From Abditibacteriota bacterium (GTDB taxonomy: Bacteria > Armatimonadota > UBA5829), in contig JAFZNQ010000115.1 of assembly GCA_017552965.1 (NCBI GenBank), positions 62,001 to 126,000 on the forward strand: a DNA stretch of 64,000 nt, written 5' to 3'. The notes beneath the pieces are model-generated. The model made no database searches, had not been told where the DNA came from, and saw only the letters and a program-made list of their open reading frames with translations. Positions 9,553 to 19,245 of the stretch are shown piece after piece. The translations under genes were made by a program, and so were the position numbers. Numbering within the stretch: position 1 is the first letter of the stretch; the number at the start of each line of letters is the position of its first letter.

Positions 9553-9995
9553 TTCCGGGCTCCCGACAGATATTCGTCAATGCTGCGAAGGCCTCTGCCC
9601 AGGATGAAGTCCTGAGCTATGCCGGAGCCCAGACTGGTGACGCAGATGGTCTTGATGCCCAGCCCGGAAAAGATCTCCGCCCTCTCCGAGTCATAAAAAC
9701 GGGCTATGACCATGGGCACGTTGAAATGCTCTTTGGCCAGCATGCTGCTCATGATATTTCTGTTGTCATAGTTGGTGGTGGCCACAAAGGCGTCTGCCTT
9801 GTCCAGCCCCGCCCTTTCCAGCACCTCTATCTCCAGACCGTTGCCTACTATGAAGTTGTCCCCCATGTCCTCGCTGCCGAGGCGTCTGGCGGAGGCGGCG
9901 TCCTTGTCTATCACCGTCACGTTGTGTCCGTTGCGGCGCATGAGGAGAGCCGTATTGGCGCCCATCCTGCCGCAGCCCAGTATAACCACGTTCAT
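9549..9995 (-). CDS. Single-domain TrkA-N (RCK) protein
   Basis: A 148-aa protein that is essentially one Rossmann RCK-N domain: VVILGCGRMGANTA at the N-terminus, then a VTVIDKD strand end. There is no TrkA-C domain before the stop, so it is shorter than a usual KtrA (about 220 aa). The coding sequence is otherwise intact. An AAAGGATC ribosome site lies upstream of the ATG. It is the first gene of the operon after the promoter at 10043-10070. It may act as an auxiliary ring subunit or sensor. Truncation of an ancestral full-length gene is also possible. Confidence 0.83.
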   Translation of the reverse strand: MNVVILGCGRMGANTALLMRRNGHNVTVIDKDAASARRLGSEDMGDNFIVGNGLEIEVLERAGLDKADAFVATTNYDNRNIMSSMLAKEHFNVPMVIARFYDSERAEIFSGLGIKTICVTSLGSGIAQDFILGRGLRSIDEYLSGARK

Positions 9996-10042
9996 GAAGC
10001 TGATCCTTTGCCTAAAATGATTTTTGTAATGCCACTTATTTT

Positions 10043-10070
10043 ATTATACCATATACGGCCCGAAAAGCAA
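10043..10070 (-). promoter_or_regulatory. Promoter of the K+ transport operon
   Basis: On the minus strand TATAAT lies at 10048-10043, preceded by TGG as an extended -10. TTGCTT lies 16 nt upstream at 10070-10065. It points into the first RCK gene and stands back to back with the purS promoter. Confidence 0.6.
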
Positions 10071-10106
10071 ATTCACTTTACCCTCACAGGCAAAATATGG
10101 TAAAAT

Positions 10107-10112
10107 TATAAT
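10107..10112 (+). promoter_or_regulatory. Putative purSQL promoter -10 box
   Basis: A perfect TATAAT lies 64 nt before purS. The -35 region at 17-nt spacing (TCACAG) is weak, which would fit an activator or a regulated promoter. A 6-bp hairpin (TGCGGC/GCCGCA) follows in the leader near 10122-10140. No purine riboswitch core was recognised. Confidence 0.45.
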
Positions 10113-10175
10113 AGGGTGTTTTGCGGCCGCAGCTGCCGCAGGGGCCCTAATACATCACGATTTCAGGTACACGCT

Positions 10176-10418
10176 ATGTCAAAAGTAAAAGTTTACGTCA
10201 CACTCAAGCCTTCCCTGCTGGACGCTCAGGGCAAGGTCGTCAAGGTCGCTGCCGAGAACCTGGGCTACGACAACGTATCCTCGGTCAGGATAGGCAAGTT
10301 CATAGAGATGGAAGTCAACGGAGCTCCCGGCGACATCAGGCAGGACGTGGAAGAGCTGTGCTCCAAGCTGCTCTCTAACGTAGTCATCGAAAACTACAGA
10401 TACGAGATAGAGGACTGA
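10176..10418 (+). CDS. purS: Phosphoribosylformylglycinamidine synthase subunit PurS
   Basis: An 80-aa small subunit that bridges PurQ and PurL in the three-part FGAM synthase (purine biosynthesis step 4). The N-terminal strand KVKVYVTLKP and the conserved SVRIGKFIEM segment are diagnostic, and length is typical. I use the ATG at 10176 rather than an upstream in-frame ATG at 10116, because the extra 20 residues have no family counterpart. It is first in a purS-purQ-purL operon, 4 nt before purQ. Confidence 0.95.
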   Translation: MSKVKVYVTLKPSLLDAQGKVVKVAAENLGYDNVSSVRIGKFIEMEVNGAPGDIRQDVEELCSKLLSNVVIENYRYEIED

Positions 10419-10422
10419 CGTA

Positions 10423-11112
10423 ATGAAATTCGGCGTTGTAATATTTCCGGGGTCCAATTGCGATCAGGACAGCTACTATTGCATCAGGGATGTGATAGGG
10501 CAGCCTGTGGATTATATCTGGCATCAGGACACGGACGTGTCGGACTACGACTGCATCATCCTCCCCGGCGGCTTTTCCTACGGCGATTACCTCAGGACCG
10601 GAGCCGTGGCGCGCTTTTCCCCTGTGATGCAGTCCATCATAGAGCACGTGGAACGGGGCGGCAGGCTCATAGGCATCTGCAACGGCTTTCAGATCCTCTG
10701 CGAAGCCCATCTTCTCCCCGGCGCTCTCATCACCAACAACAGACTCAAATTCATCTGCAAATACGTGGACCTCAGAGTGGAAAACGACACCTCCGACTTC
10801 ACCTGCCTCTACACCAGGGGCCAGGTGCTGCGCATCCCCGTCGCCCACCATTCCGGCTGCTATTACGCAGACAGCGACACCATCAAGGGCCTGGAGGACC
10901 GGGGCGGCATACTGTTCCGCTACTGCCATGAGGACGGCAGCGTGGACGAAGCTGCCAACATCAACGGCTCCGCTGGCAACATAGCCGGCATCATCAACGC
11001 AAAGGGCAACGTGGCGGGCATGATGCCCCACCCCGAGCGCGCCGTAGAGGAGCTGCTGTGCTCCACCGACGGCATCAACGTATTCAGGTCACTGGTAGAA
11101 AGAATGGCATAA
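10423..11112 (+). CDS. purQ: FGAM synthase glutaminase subunit PurQ
   Basis: A 229-aa class I glutamine amidotransferase that supplies ammonia to PurL. The nucleophile Cys86 lies in the GICNGFQIL elbow. The catalytic His and Glu are in MMPHPERAVEEL near the C-terminus. The N-terminal start KFGVVIFPGSNCDQD is typical of PurQ. The full length matches the three-subunit form of the enzyme. Confidence 0.97.
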   Translation: MKFGVVIFPGSNCDQDSYYCIRDVIGQPVDYIWHQDTDVSDYDCIILPGGFSYGDYLRTGAVARFSPVMQSIIEHVERGGRLIGICNGFQILCEAHLLPGALITNNRLKFICKYVDLRVENDTSDFTCLYTRGQVLRIPVAHHSGCYYADSDTIKGLEDRGGILFRYCHEDGSVDEAANINGSAGNIAGIINAKGNVAGMMPHPERAVEELLCSTDGINVFRSLVERMA

Positions 11113-11128
11113 GGGGCAGGAATAGTAT

Positions 11129-13378
11129 ATGAAAACAGAGATCACCAACACACAGCCTATCGCTCCCGAGGTGTACAAGCCTATGGGTCTCCTGGAGCAG
11201 GAATACGACAGCATAGTAGAGATCCTTCACAGGCATCCCACCTACACTGAGGTAGGTATGTTTGCCGTGATGTGGAGCGAGCACTGCGGCTACAAATACT
11301 CCCGCCCCATCCTGAAATATTTCAAAAAATACAAGGAAGCCATCGAAGGCGAGGGTCTGGAGAACGCCGGCATCATCGACATAGGGGACGGCTACGGCAT
11401 TTGCATGAAGATGGAGAGCCACAATCACCCCTCAGCCGTGGAGCCCTTCCAGGGCGCTGCCACCGGCGTGGGAGGCATCCTGAGAGACATATTCACCATG
11501 GGCGCACGCCCCATAGCCAATCTGAACAGCCTGCGCTTCGGCAATCTGGACAACGCCCACAACCGCTATCTCTTTGAGAGAGTGGTCAGCGGCATAGCCC
11601 ACTACGGCAACTGCGTGGGAGTCCCCACCATTGGCGGCGAAGTGTATTTTGACGACTCCTACACGGGCAACCCGCTGCTGAACGCCATGGCCCTGGGCAT
11701 ACTCAGGACCGACGAAGTGGCCACAGCCGGCGCCCGGGGCGTGGGGAACACCGTGATGATAGTGGGCTCCGCCACCGGCAAGGACGGCATACACGGAGCC
11801 ACCTTTGCCTCCGTGGAGCTGGGCCCCGACACGGAGGAGAGACGCCCCAACGTCCAGATGGGCGACCCCTTCCAGGAAAAGCTGCTGATAGAGGCCACCC
11901 TCGAAGCCCTGAAGACCGGCTACATCACCGGCATACAGGACATGGGCGCCGCCGGCATCACCTGCTCTACCTGCGAGATGTCCGCCAAGGGCAATACGGG
12001 CATGAGCATAGACATACGCAAGGTCCCCCTGAGAGAGGCGGACATGACCTCCTATGAGATCATGCTCTCCGAGTCTCAGGAAAGGATGCTGGCCGTGGTG
12101 GAAAAGGGACACGAGGAAGACGTGGCCAGGGTATTCCGCAAGTGGGGTCTGGCCGCAGTGGTCATAGGCGTGGTCACCGACGACGGCATAGTGCGCATCT
12201 ACGACAACGGCGAGCTGGCGGCCTGCGTGCCCGCCAAGAGTCTGGCAGACGACGCTCCCACCTATTATCTGGACACCCGGGAGCCGGACTACATAGCAGC
12301 CGTCCAGAACACGGACCTGGCGCCCTACTCCGCTGACGAAGACGTGAACGGCAGCTTTCTCAGGCTCATAGGCTCCCTGTCCATCTCCTCCAAGGAATGG
12401 GTGTACAGGCAGTACGACCACATGGTCCAGACCAACACCTGCATACTCCCCGGCTCCGACTGCGCCATGCTGCGCATCAGAGGCACCTCCAAGGGAGTGG
12501 CGGCAGTCAGCGACTGCAACGGCAGATACGTGTATCTCGACCCCTTCAAGGGAGCTCAGATAGCGGTGGCGGAGGCTGCCAGAAACATCTCCGTCTCCGG
12601 CGCGAAGCCCAACGGTGTCACGGACTGCCTCAACTTCGGCAATCCCGAAAAGCCCGAGGCCTTCTGGCAGTTTGAGCAGGCCGTCAAGGGACTGGCAGAA
12701 GCATGCGAGGCCTTTGACACCCCGGTGATCTCAGGCAACGTCTCCTTTTACAACGAGACTCCCGAGGGCACCATATTCCCTACTCCCACCATCGGCATGA
12801 GCGGTCTGCTGGAAGACGTGTCAAAGCGCATGACCTCCTGCTTCAAAAAGGCGGGCGACGTCATCTGCCTCCTCTCCGGCACTCCTCTCGGCACCGAGGG
12901 CTTTGACGATCTGGGCGGCAGCGAATATCTCCACTGCATCCACGGCGTCACCGCCGGGGACGCCCCCTATCTCAATATAGAGGACGAGCTGAAGGTCCAG
13001 GCCTGCATACGGGATCTCATAGACAGGCGCCTCGTCACCTGCGCCCACGACGTCAGCGACGGCGGTCTGGCCGTATGTCTGGCAGAGTGCTGCATCAGAG
13101 GCGGCATAGGGGCAGAATGCGATCTCAGGACCGCCTCTCAGCCCGTGAACGCCCTCTTCTCCGAAGGCCAGTCCCGGATAGTCATATCCGCCGCGCCGGA
13201 GGCGGCAGAGGAGATAGCATCCCTCTGCGCCGCAGCCGGGGTGGAGCTGCTGGAGCTGGGCCGGGTCACCGACGGAGACAGCTTCTCCGTGAAGGTCAAC
13301 GGCCGGGAGCTGATCTGCGAGAGCCTGGAGAAGATATCCTCCCTCTACAACGACGCCATTCCCGCCTACATGGACTAA
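11129..13378 (+). CDS. purL: FGAM synthase large subunit PurL (small type)
   Basis: A 749-aa ATP-dependent synthetase subunit that converts FGAR to FGAM using ammonia from PurQ. The size is that of the stand-alone PurL that works with PurS and PurQ, not the 1300-aa fused enzyme. Conserved stretches include MWSEHCGYKYSRP and KMESHNHPSAVEPFQGAATG near the N-terminus (catalytic His and ATP/Mg site), and a second AIRS-like half starting around residue 430. It is the last gene of the operon, followed after 6 nt by a strong hairpin. Confidence 0.97.
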   Translation: MKTEITNTQPIAPEVYKPMGLLEQEYDSIVEILHRHPTYTEVGMFAVMWSEHCGYKYSRPILKYFKKYKEAIEGEGLENAGIIDIGDGYGICMKMESHNHPSAVEPFQGAATGVGGILRDIFTMGARPIANLNSLRFGNLDNAHNRYLFERVVSGIAHYGNCVGVPTIGGEVYFDDSYTGNPLLNAMALGILRTDEVATAGARGVGNTVMIVGSATGKDGIHGATFASVELGPDTEERRPNVQMGDPFQEKLLIEATLEALKTGYITGIQDMGAAGITCSTCEMSAKGNTGMSIDIRKVPLREADMTSYEIMLSESQERMLAVVEKGHEEDVARVFRKWGLAAVVIGVVTDDGIVRIYDNGELAACVPAKSLADDAPTYYLDTREPDYIAAVQNTDLAPYSADEDVNGSFLRLIGSLSISSKEWVYRQYDHMVQTNTCILPGSDCAMLRIRGTSKGVAAVSDCNGRYVYLDPFKGAQIAVAEAARNISVSGAKPNGVTDCLNFGNPEKPEAFWQFEQAVKGLAEACEAFDTPVISGNVSFYNETPEGTIFPTPTIGMSGLLEDVSKRMTSCFKKAGDVICLLSGTPLGTEGFDDLGGSEYLHCIHGVTAGDAPYLNIEDELKVQACIRDLIDRRLVTCAHDVSDGGLAVCLAECCIRGGIGAECDLRTASQPVNALFSEGQSRIVISAAPEAAEEIASLCAAAGVELLELGRVTDGDSFSVKVNGRELICESLEKISSLYNDAIPAYMD

Positions 13379-13384
13379 AACACG

Positions 13385-13410
13385 AAGCCCCCGGGAACCC
13401 CCGGGGGCTT
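13385..13410. terminator. Bidirectional hairpin between purL and the convergent exported protein gene
   Basis: Eleven-base arms (aagcccccggg / cccgggggctt) around a 4-nt loop lie between two convergent genes. The U-tract is short, so the hairpin strength rather than the tail is the main evidence. Confidence 0.65.
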
Positions 13411-13434
13411 AATGTATCCATATGGATACAGGTA

Positions 13435-14073
13435 TCAGAATTCCAGAGCAAATCTGATGCCGCCGTAATCTCTGCCGTCAAACCTCAGATAGCCCGCCCT
13501 GAACATATCGTTGAAGCGGATGCCGGCTCCCCAGGAGGAGCCTCCGTTGTACATCTCACCGTCCACGTAGACCCGGTCCTTTATCTCCAGAGACACGCTG
13601 CCAAAGGCCTTTTTGAGGGTGCAGCTGCCAAAGCCTGCGCTGGCATAGATGCGGGAGAAAAAGCCGCTCCTGTCCAGAAAGGTCAGCTCCTTGCCCACCA
13701 CGCCGAAAAATGTGGTGCCTTCTCTCAGCTTGTTGGTCATATCCTTGGCGCCTATGCACAGGGAGGGGGTCACCGGGGTCTCCGGCAGCAGCTGGCAGCT
13801 GAAGCCGTACACGGTGGCGTCGTCCCGCACCAGCCTGGACAGGTCCAGGCCGGGGGTCCTGTAGTTGGACAGATTGAGCTCAAAGCCTCCCAGCCCGGCG
13901 GCCAGCTTCACGATGCCGGCGTCATGGGAGCCAAAATACACGTCGGCCACCACTCCGTCGGCCGCTCTGCCGGTGGGAGTGTAAATGACGTCCGCGGCGA
14001 CAGCTCCGCCGGCAAGAGCCAGCGAGCAGAGGACTGCTGTGAGCAGCCCGAATACAGCGCCTCTAATGGTCAT
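13435..14073 (-). CDS. Small exported protein, beta-barrel-like
   Basis: A 212-aa protein that I do not recognise by family. Residues 1-27 form a signal peptide (hydrophobic core, AGGAVAA cleavage region). The mature part is rich in alternating polar/hydrophobic, Gly and aromatic residues and ends in RFALEF, with a C-terminal Phe as in outer-membrane beta-barrels recognised by BamA. It resembles short YjbH/DUF-type barrel proteins in style only. The start overlaps the upstream TolB-like gene by 11 nt, so the two are probably co-translated and may form an envelope pair. Confidence 0.6.
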   Translation of the reverse strand: MTIRGAVFGLLTAVLCSLALAGGAVAADVIYTPTGRAADGVVADVYFGSHDAGIVKLAAGLGGFELNLSNYRTPGLDLSRLVRDDATVYGFSCQLLPETPVTPSLCIGAKDMTNKLREGTTFFGVVGKELTFLDRSGFFSRIYASAGFGSCTLKKAFGSVSLEIKDRVYVDGEMYNGGSSWGAGIRFNDMFRAGYLRFDGRDYGGIRFALEF

Positions 14074-15277
14074 GGTCGTGCTCCCCTTCTATCTGAGGAC
14101 CTCCGTGGATCATTTCCTTGCTTTCCGACACGGGTGACAGGGCAAAGCATTTGCAGTCCCCGGAGATGTCGGTCTTGACCTCTGTCTCAAAATCGTAAAA
14201 ATCCAGAATATTCCCATTCTGACAGAACAGTCCGTTGGCAAACAGAGGCGTGTCTATGATTTCATAGTAGCCGGGCAGGAGACCGGTGACCTTCTGCTCG
14301 TTGAAGTCCACCAGAAAGACGCCGTTCATCTCGTCCTTGCCGTTGATGCCCACCATGACGCTCTGCCCGTTGAGAGAGATGGCTCCGTTGGATATTTCCG
14401 CATTGGTCTGATAGATGGGAGCAAAGTTCAGCTCGTCCTCCGAGCCTTCCGCGTGGGAATGGTTCTCGGGCACCTGTATGCCGAACACCGTATATACGGG
14501 CTTGTCCGGGTCGTTGCGCTCGAAGAGCTTGCCGGTGGCGATATAAAAGCTGCCGTCCGCCGACGCAGACACCGAGTCGATATCCATCAGGAGCTGCTCG
14601 TTGACCATGATCTCGTGGGCGTCGTTGCCGTTCATCACCAGCACGAATCTGTCCAGATGCTCGCCCCTGCTGACCACTGCCAGCATACCGTCGCCGTTTT
14701 TGGCCCACGTATAATCCTTGCAGACCAGGGTCTCGCCCCGCTCACTGACAAACTGCTGGAGCTGCTGTCTGGTGGGGATGATGTCTCTGGTGGTGCCGCC
14801 GGAGAGGTCGGTCTTGTAGAGCTTGCCCTTGGATATATAGGTGACATATGCGCCGTCGGGGGAGAAGCCCGGCTTGCTCTTGCTGTTGCCTCCCACCGTC
14901 AGAGCCTTGTTCTTTTTGCCGGTGGGACCTATGGTGAATATCTGGTCGATATCGTCCACGGGAGACACGTAGGCTATCTTGCCGCCTGATCTGGAGACGG
15001 CGATGCCGGAAATGTGAGCGCCGGTAAGAATGGTCTCCTTGGTGCCCTTGTTGATATTGAGCACCACCAGGTTCTCCGAATCACCGTCGATCTCGGCAAA
15101 GACCACGCTGTCATAGGCCTTGGGACCGGTGAACACGGTCCATCCGAACCACTGCTCAAACCTGCCGTTGACCGCGCACATCACAAATGCTATGAGTATC
15201 AGGATACCCAGTATCCCCAATATGCCCGCTACCTCGGGATGAAGTCTTTTTTTTCTGGGAGCTGCGTTGTTGTCCAT
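14063..15277 (-). CDS. Membrane-anchored TolB/WD40-like beta-propeller protein
   Basis: A 404-aa protein with a short basic N-terminus, one transmembrane helix at about residues 17-40 (ILGILGILILIAFVMCAV), and a large extracytoplasmic region. The repeats SGGKIAYVSP and PDGAYVTYISKGKLYKTDLSGG are typical TolB/PD40 propeller blades. The C-terminus is histidine/acid rich (EGEHDHDH), which could bind metal. It lies upstream of the small barrel-like gene and is separated from the GGGtGRT gene by two hairpins. A role as a scaffold or sensor in the envelope is an inference. Confidence 0.68.
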   Translation of the reverse strand: MDNNAAPRKKRLHPEVAGILGILGILILIAFVMCAVNGRFEQWFGWTVFTGPKAYDSVVFAEIDGDSENLVVLNINKGTKETILTGAHISGIAVSRSGGKIAYVSPVDDIDQIFTIGPTGKKNKALTVGGNSKSKPGFSPDGAYVTYISKGKLYKTDLSGGTTRDIIPTRQQLQQFVSERGETLVCKDYTWAKNGDGMLAVVSRGEHLDRFVLVMNGNDAHEIMVNEQLLMDIDSVSASADGSFYIATGKLFERNDPDKPVYTVFGIQVPENHSHAEGSEDELNFAPIYQTNAEISNGAISLNGQSVMVGINGKDEMNGVFLVDFNEQKVTGLLPGYYEIIDTPLFANGLFCQNGNILDFYDFETEVKTDISGDCKCFALSPVSESKEMIHGGPQIEGEHDHDH

Positions 15278-15298
15278 ATGTCACCTTGGTTTTCGCCC

Positions 15299-15373
15299 CG
15301 GAGGCTCAGCCTCCGTAAGCGGCGTTGTCTGAATGAAATCAAAGGGGGAACGCAGCCCGGAGGCGCGTTCCCC
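15299..15373 (-). terminator. Hairpins after the GGGtGRT gene
   Basis: Two inverted repeats lie between the GGGtGRT stop and the next gene. Arms ggggaacgc/gcgttcccc are at 15345-15353 and 15365-15373. A shorter cggaggc/gcctccg stem is at 15299-15315. Neither has a long U-tract, so partial attenuation is as likely as full termination. Confidence 0.5.
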
Positions 15374-15379
15374 TGCCTA

Positions 15380-16384
15380 TCAAGCCTTCATAGCCTTTTC
15401 GACTTCCACAGCCACGTTGACGGTGGCGCCCACCATGGGGTTGTTGCCCATGCCCATAAAGCCCATCATCTCTACGTGGGCGGGCACGGAGGAAGAGCCG
15501 GCGAACTGAGCGTCGGAATGCATCCTGCCCATAGTGTCGGTCATGCCGTAGGAAGCGGGACCGGCAGCCATATTGTCGGGATGGAGAGTCCTGCCGGTGC
15601 CTCCGCCGGAGGCCACGGAGAAGTACTTCTTGTTCTGCTCGATGCACTCCTTCTTGTAGGTGCCGGCCACCGGGTGCTGGAAGCGGGTGGGATTGGTGGA
15701 GTTGCCCGTAATGGAGACGGACACGTTCTCCAGATGCATGATGGCCACGCCCTCTCTCACGTCATCGGCGCCATAGCAGCGCACCTTGGCTCTCTCGCCG
15801 TCGGAGAAGGGGACCTCCCGGACCACGGACACCTTGCCCGTAGCATAGTCGAACTGAGTCTGCACGTAGGTAAAGCCGTTGATGCGGGATATGATATAGG
15901 CAGCATCCTTGCCCAGGCCGTTGAGGATGACCCGGAGAGGCTTTACTCTCGCCTTGTTGGCAGACTTGGCAAGACCTATGGCGCCTTCGGCGGCGGCAAA
16001 GGACTCGTGGCCTGCCAGAAAAGCGAAGCAGTCGGTCTCTTCCCTCAGGAGCATGGCTCCCAGTCTGCCGTGGCCCAGACCCACCTTGCGGTCGTCGGCC
16101 ACAGAGCCGGGGATGCAGAAGGCCTGCAGGCCTTCGCCCAGTGTCTCGGCTATCTCCGAGGCCACCGTCAGACCCTTCTTGATGGCGATAGCGGCGCCTA
16201 CCACGTAGGCGTATTTGGCGTTCTCAAAGCAAATGGGCTGTATAGCCTCCACCAGCTTGTATACGTCCAGACCCTTGTCCTTGCAGATCTGCTCGGCCTC
16301 TTCGATGGAAGAGATACCGTAGGACGCAAGGCACTTGTTGATCTGCTCGATCCTTCTGTCATAACTTTCAAATGTGATAGCCAT
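15380..16384 (-). CDS. GGGtGRT family protein
   Basis: A 334-aa member of the family named for its GGGtGRT motif, seen here as ASGGGTGRTLHPDN near residue 260. It is followed by a Gly/Met-rich C-terminus (MMGFMGMGNNPMVG). The length is typical. The molecular function is not established. The family is regularly found beside an NifU-like scaffold gene, as here (9 nt apart), which suggests a role in iron-sulfur metabolism or in a related metallocluster process. It forms a two-gene unit with the upstream scaffold gene. Confidence 0.9.
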   Translation of the reverse strand: MAITFESYDRRIEQINKCLASYGISSIEEAEQICKDKGLDVYKLVEAIQPICFENAKYAYVVGAAIAIKKGLTVASEIAETLGEGLQAFCIPGSVADDRKVGLGHGRLGAMLLREETDCFAFLAGHESFAAAEGAIGLAKSANKARVKPLRVILNGLGKDAAYIISRINGFTYVQTQFDYATGKVSVVREVPFSDGERAKVRCYGADDVREGVAIMHLENVSVSITGNSTNPTRFQHPVAGTYKKECIEQNKKYFSVASGGGTGRTLHPDNMAAGPASYGMTDTMGRMHSDAQFAGSSSVPAHVEMMGFMGMGNNPMVGATVNVAVEVEKAMKA

Positions 16385-16393
16385 ATTCTCCTC

Positions 16394-17086
16394 CTACTCT
16401 GCTCTCGGGTCGATGACCTTGGCGGCATCGGCAAAACGGCCGTAGGTGCCGGTGAACTTTTTCAGCGCTTCGTTGGCATCCATACCCTTCTTGATGGCCT
16501 CCAGCATGGGACCCACCTTGACAAACTCGTAGCCTATGACCTCGCTGTTTGCGTCAAGAGCGATCCTGGAAACATAGCCCTCCGCCATTTCCAGATAGCG
16601 GGGACCCTTGGCCAGGGTGCCGTACATGGTGCCCACCTGGCTTCTGAGACCCTTGCCCAGGTCCTCCAGACCGGCGCCTATGGTCAGGCCGCCCTCGGAA
16701 AAAGCGGACTGGGTCCTGCCGTAAACTATCTGCAGGAACAGCTCTCTCATGGCCGTATTGATGGCGTCGCAGACCAGGTCTGTGTTCAGGGCTTCCAGCA
16801 GGGTCTTTCCGGGCAGTATCTCCGACGCCATGGCGGCGGAATGGGTCATGCCGGAGCAGCCTATGGTCTCCACCAGCGCTTCCTGGATGATACCGTCCTT
16901 CACGTTAAGGGTCAGCTTGCAGGCGCCCTGCTGAGGCGCGCACCACCCTATGCCGTGGGTCAGACCGGAGATATCGCTGATCTCCTTTGCCTGGACCCAT
17001 TTGCCCTCTTCGGGAATAGGAGCAGGTCCGTGATTGCAGCCCTTGGTTACGGGACACATGACTTGCACTTCATGGCTATATTCCAT
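16394..17086 (-). CDS. NifU/IscU-like iron-sulfur scaffold protein
   Basis: A 230-aa protein with an IscU/NifU-N-like core. Candidate ligand cysteines lie in GWCAPQQGAC, ETIGCSGMTH and DLVCDAIN, and an extra Cys pair sits in the N-terminus (MCPVTKGCNHG). This is the variant scaffold that pairs with GGGtGRT proteins, longer than canonical IscU (about 130 aa). A strong AAGGAGAG ribosome site and a near-consensus promoter at 17139-17167 precede it. Function as a cluster scaffold is inferred from family. Confidence 0.85.
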   Translation of the reverse strand: MEYSHEVQVMCPVTKGCNHGPAPIPEEGKWVQAKEISDISGLTHGIGWCAPQQGACKLTLNVKDGIIQEALVETIGCSGMTHSAAMASEILPGKTLLEALNTDLVCDAINTAMRELFLQIVYGRTQSAFSEGGLTIGAGLEDLGKGLRSQVGTMYGTLAKGPRYLEMAEGYVSRIALDANSEVIGYEFVKVGPMLEAIKKGMDANEALKKFTGTYGRFADAAKVIDPRAE

Positions 17087-17138
17087 ACAATTCTCTCCTT
17101 ATCAGAATAAATAGTCACCAGACATATATACTATTATA

Positions 17139-17167
17139 ATTATACTACATATCGCCGGTTTTGGCAA
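17139..17167 (-). promoter_or_regulatory. Promoter of the NifU-like/GGGtGRT unit
   Basis: The -35 TTGCCA (17167-17162) and the -10 TATAAT (17144-17139) are separated by 17 nt, giving 11 of 12 consensus bases. The core GTAGTATAATTATA is shared exactly with the promoter before the PASTA kinase gene. Confidence 0.8.
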
Positions 17168-17179
17168 ATCTGCGGGACA

Positions 17180-17206
17180 AAAAAGGCCTGCCGCCGAAGC
17201 GGCAGG
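17180..17206 (-). terminator. Terminator after htrA-like gene
   Basis: An 8-bp GC stem (CCTGCCGC/GCGGCAGG) with a TTCG loop on the minus strand is followed by TTTTTT. This is a classical intrinsic terminator closing the kinase-rib-HtrA operon. Confidence 0.85.
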
Positions 17207-17223
17207 TCCCTAAAGTCTCAATG

Positions 17224-18465
<1,242 letters not shown>

Positions 18466-18499
18466 TTTATATAGTCTCCGTGAATGATCTTGGTGTGTG

Positions 18500-19204
18500 T
18501 CAAAGCCCGGTTCCGTACAAAGCGTTCAGGACCGCAGGCACCGTGACCAGCAGCGAACCGGCAGGTCCGGGATGGATCATGTCAGGGACCAGATCTATAT
18601 AGGTCTTGGGGTCCAGGTCCAGCAGCTCCTTCCACTCGGGGAAGGTGTCTATGAGCCGGAACTTGTTTTCCCGGGCGATCCGGCGGAATTCCTCATAATA
18701 GCTGAGGTAGTCGGGCCGGCGCTGCAAATGCACGTCCATCATAGGATTGGTGACCATGATGATGATCTCGCATTTTCTGTTGTGCTTTTTGATGCGGCCG
18801 ATCATGTTCTCCATGTTGGCCCGCGACTTGGCCACGTCTGTCTGGTAGTCCAGAAAGGCGTCGTTGACAGCAAATTCGAGGATCACCAGATCCGGGTCGT
18901 GGGCCAGGACTCTTTCGTCCAGATTGTCCACTCCCCAGCCGGACCACATGGCGCTTTTTGCGCCGTTGATGACCCGGACCTTGTCACCGTATTTGTCGGT
19001 GAGCTTCGTCCTTATGAGATCCACCCAGCCGCCCGTCTCCGTAAGAGAGGTGCCGTAGGTGACCATAGTCCGGGTCTTGCCCTTTTCCAGATCCCTGATA
19101 AAAGCAGTCTTGTCGGCTGCGGCTGCCTGCATGACGCAGACAGCCAGGAAAAAGACCGACAACATAAGCTTTGCGCTGACGAGCATTGAACTTGTGTTTT
19201 TCAT
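18500..19204 (-). CDS. SGNH/GDSL-family hydrolase, exported
   Basis: A 234-aa esterase-like protein with a signal peptide (residues 1-29, ending QAAAA). Block I is YGTSLTETGGW with the catalytic Ser. Block III is LEFAVNDAF with the oxyanion Asn. The Asp-x-x-His pair is DMIHPGPAG near the C-terminus. It probably removes acyl groups from a carbohydrate or other envelope ester. It lies between the riboflavin genes and HtrA, and a link to either is not evident. Confidence 0.82.
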   Translation of the reverse strand: MKNTSSMLVSAKLMLSVFFLAVCVMQAAAADKTAFIRDLEKGKTRTMVTYGTSLTETGGWVDLIRTKLTDKYGDKVRVINGAKSAMWSGWGVDNLDERVLAHDPDLVILEFAVNDAFLDYQTDVAKSRANMENMIGRIKKHNRKCEIIIMVTNPMMDVHLQRRPDYLSYYEEFRRIARENKFRLIDTFPEWKELLDLDPKTYIDLVPDMIHPGPAGSLLVTVPAVLNALYGTGL

Positions 19205-19245
19205 TTTATATACGCTCCCATGGGACGCAATAGTTCCCGTATTTT

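Noticed and set aside
10113-10175. Purine riboswitch in the purS leader
   Set aside because: About 60 nt with one short hairpin; no recognisable guanine/adenine aptamer core or following terminator.
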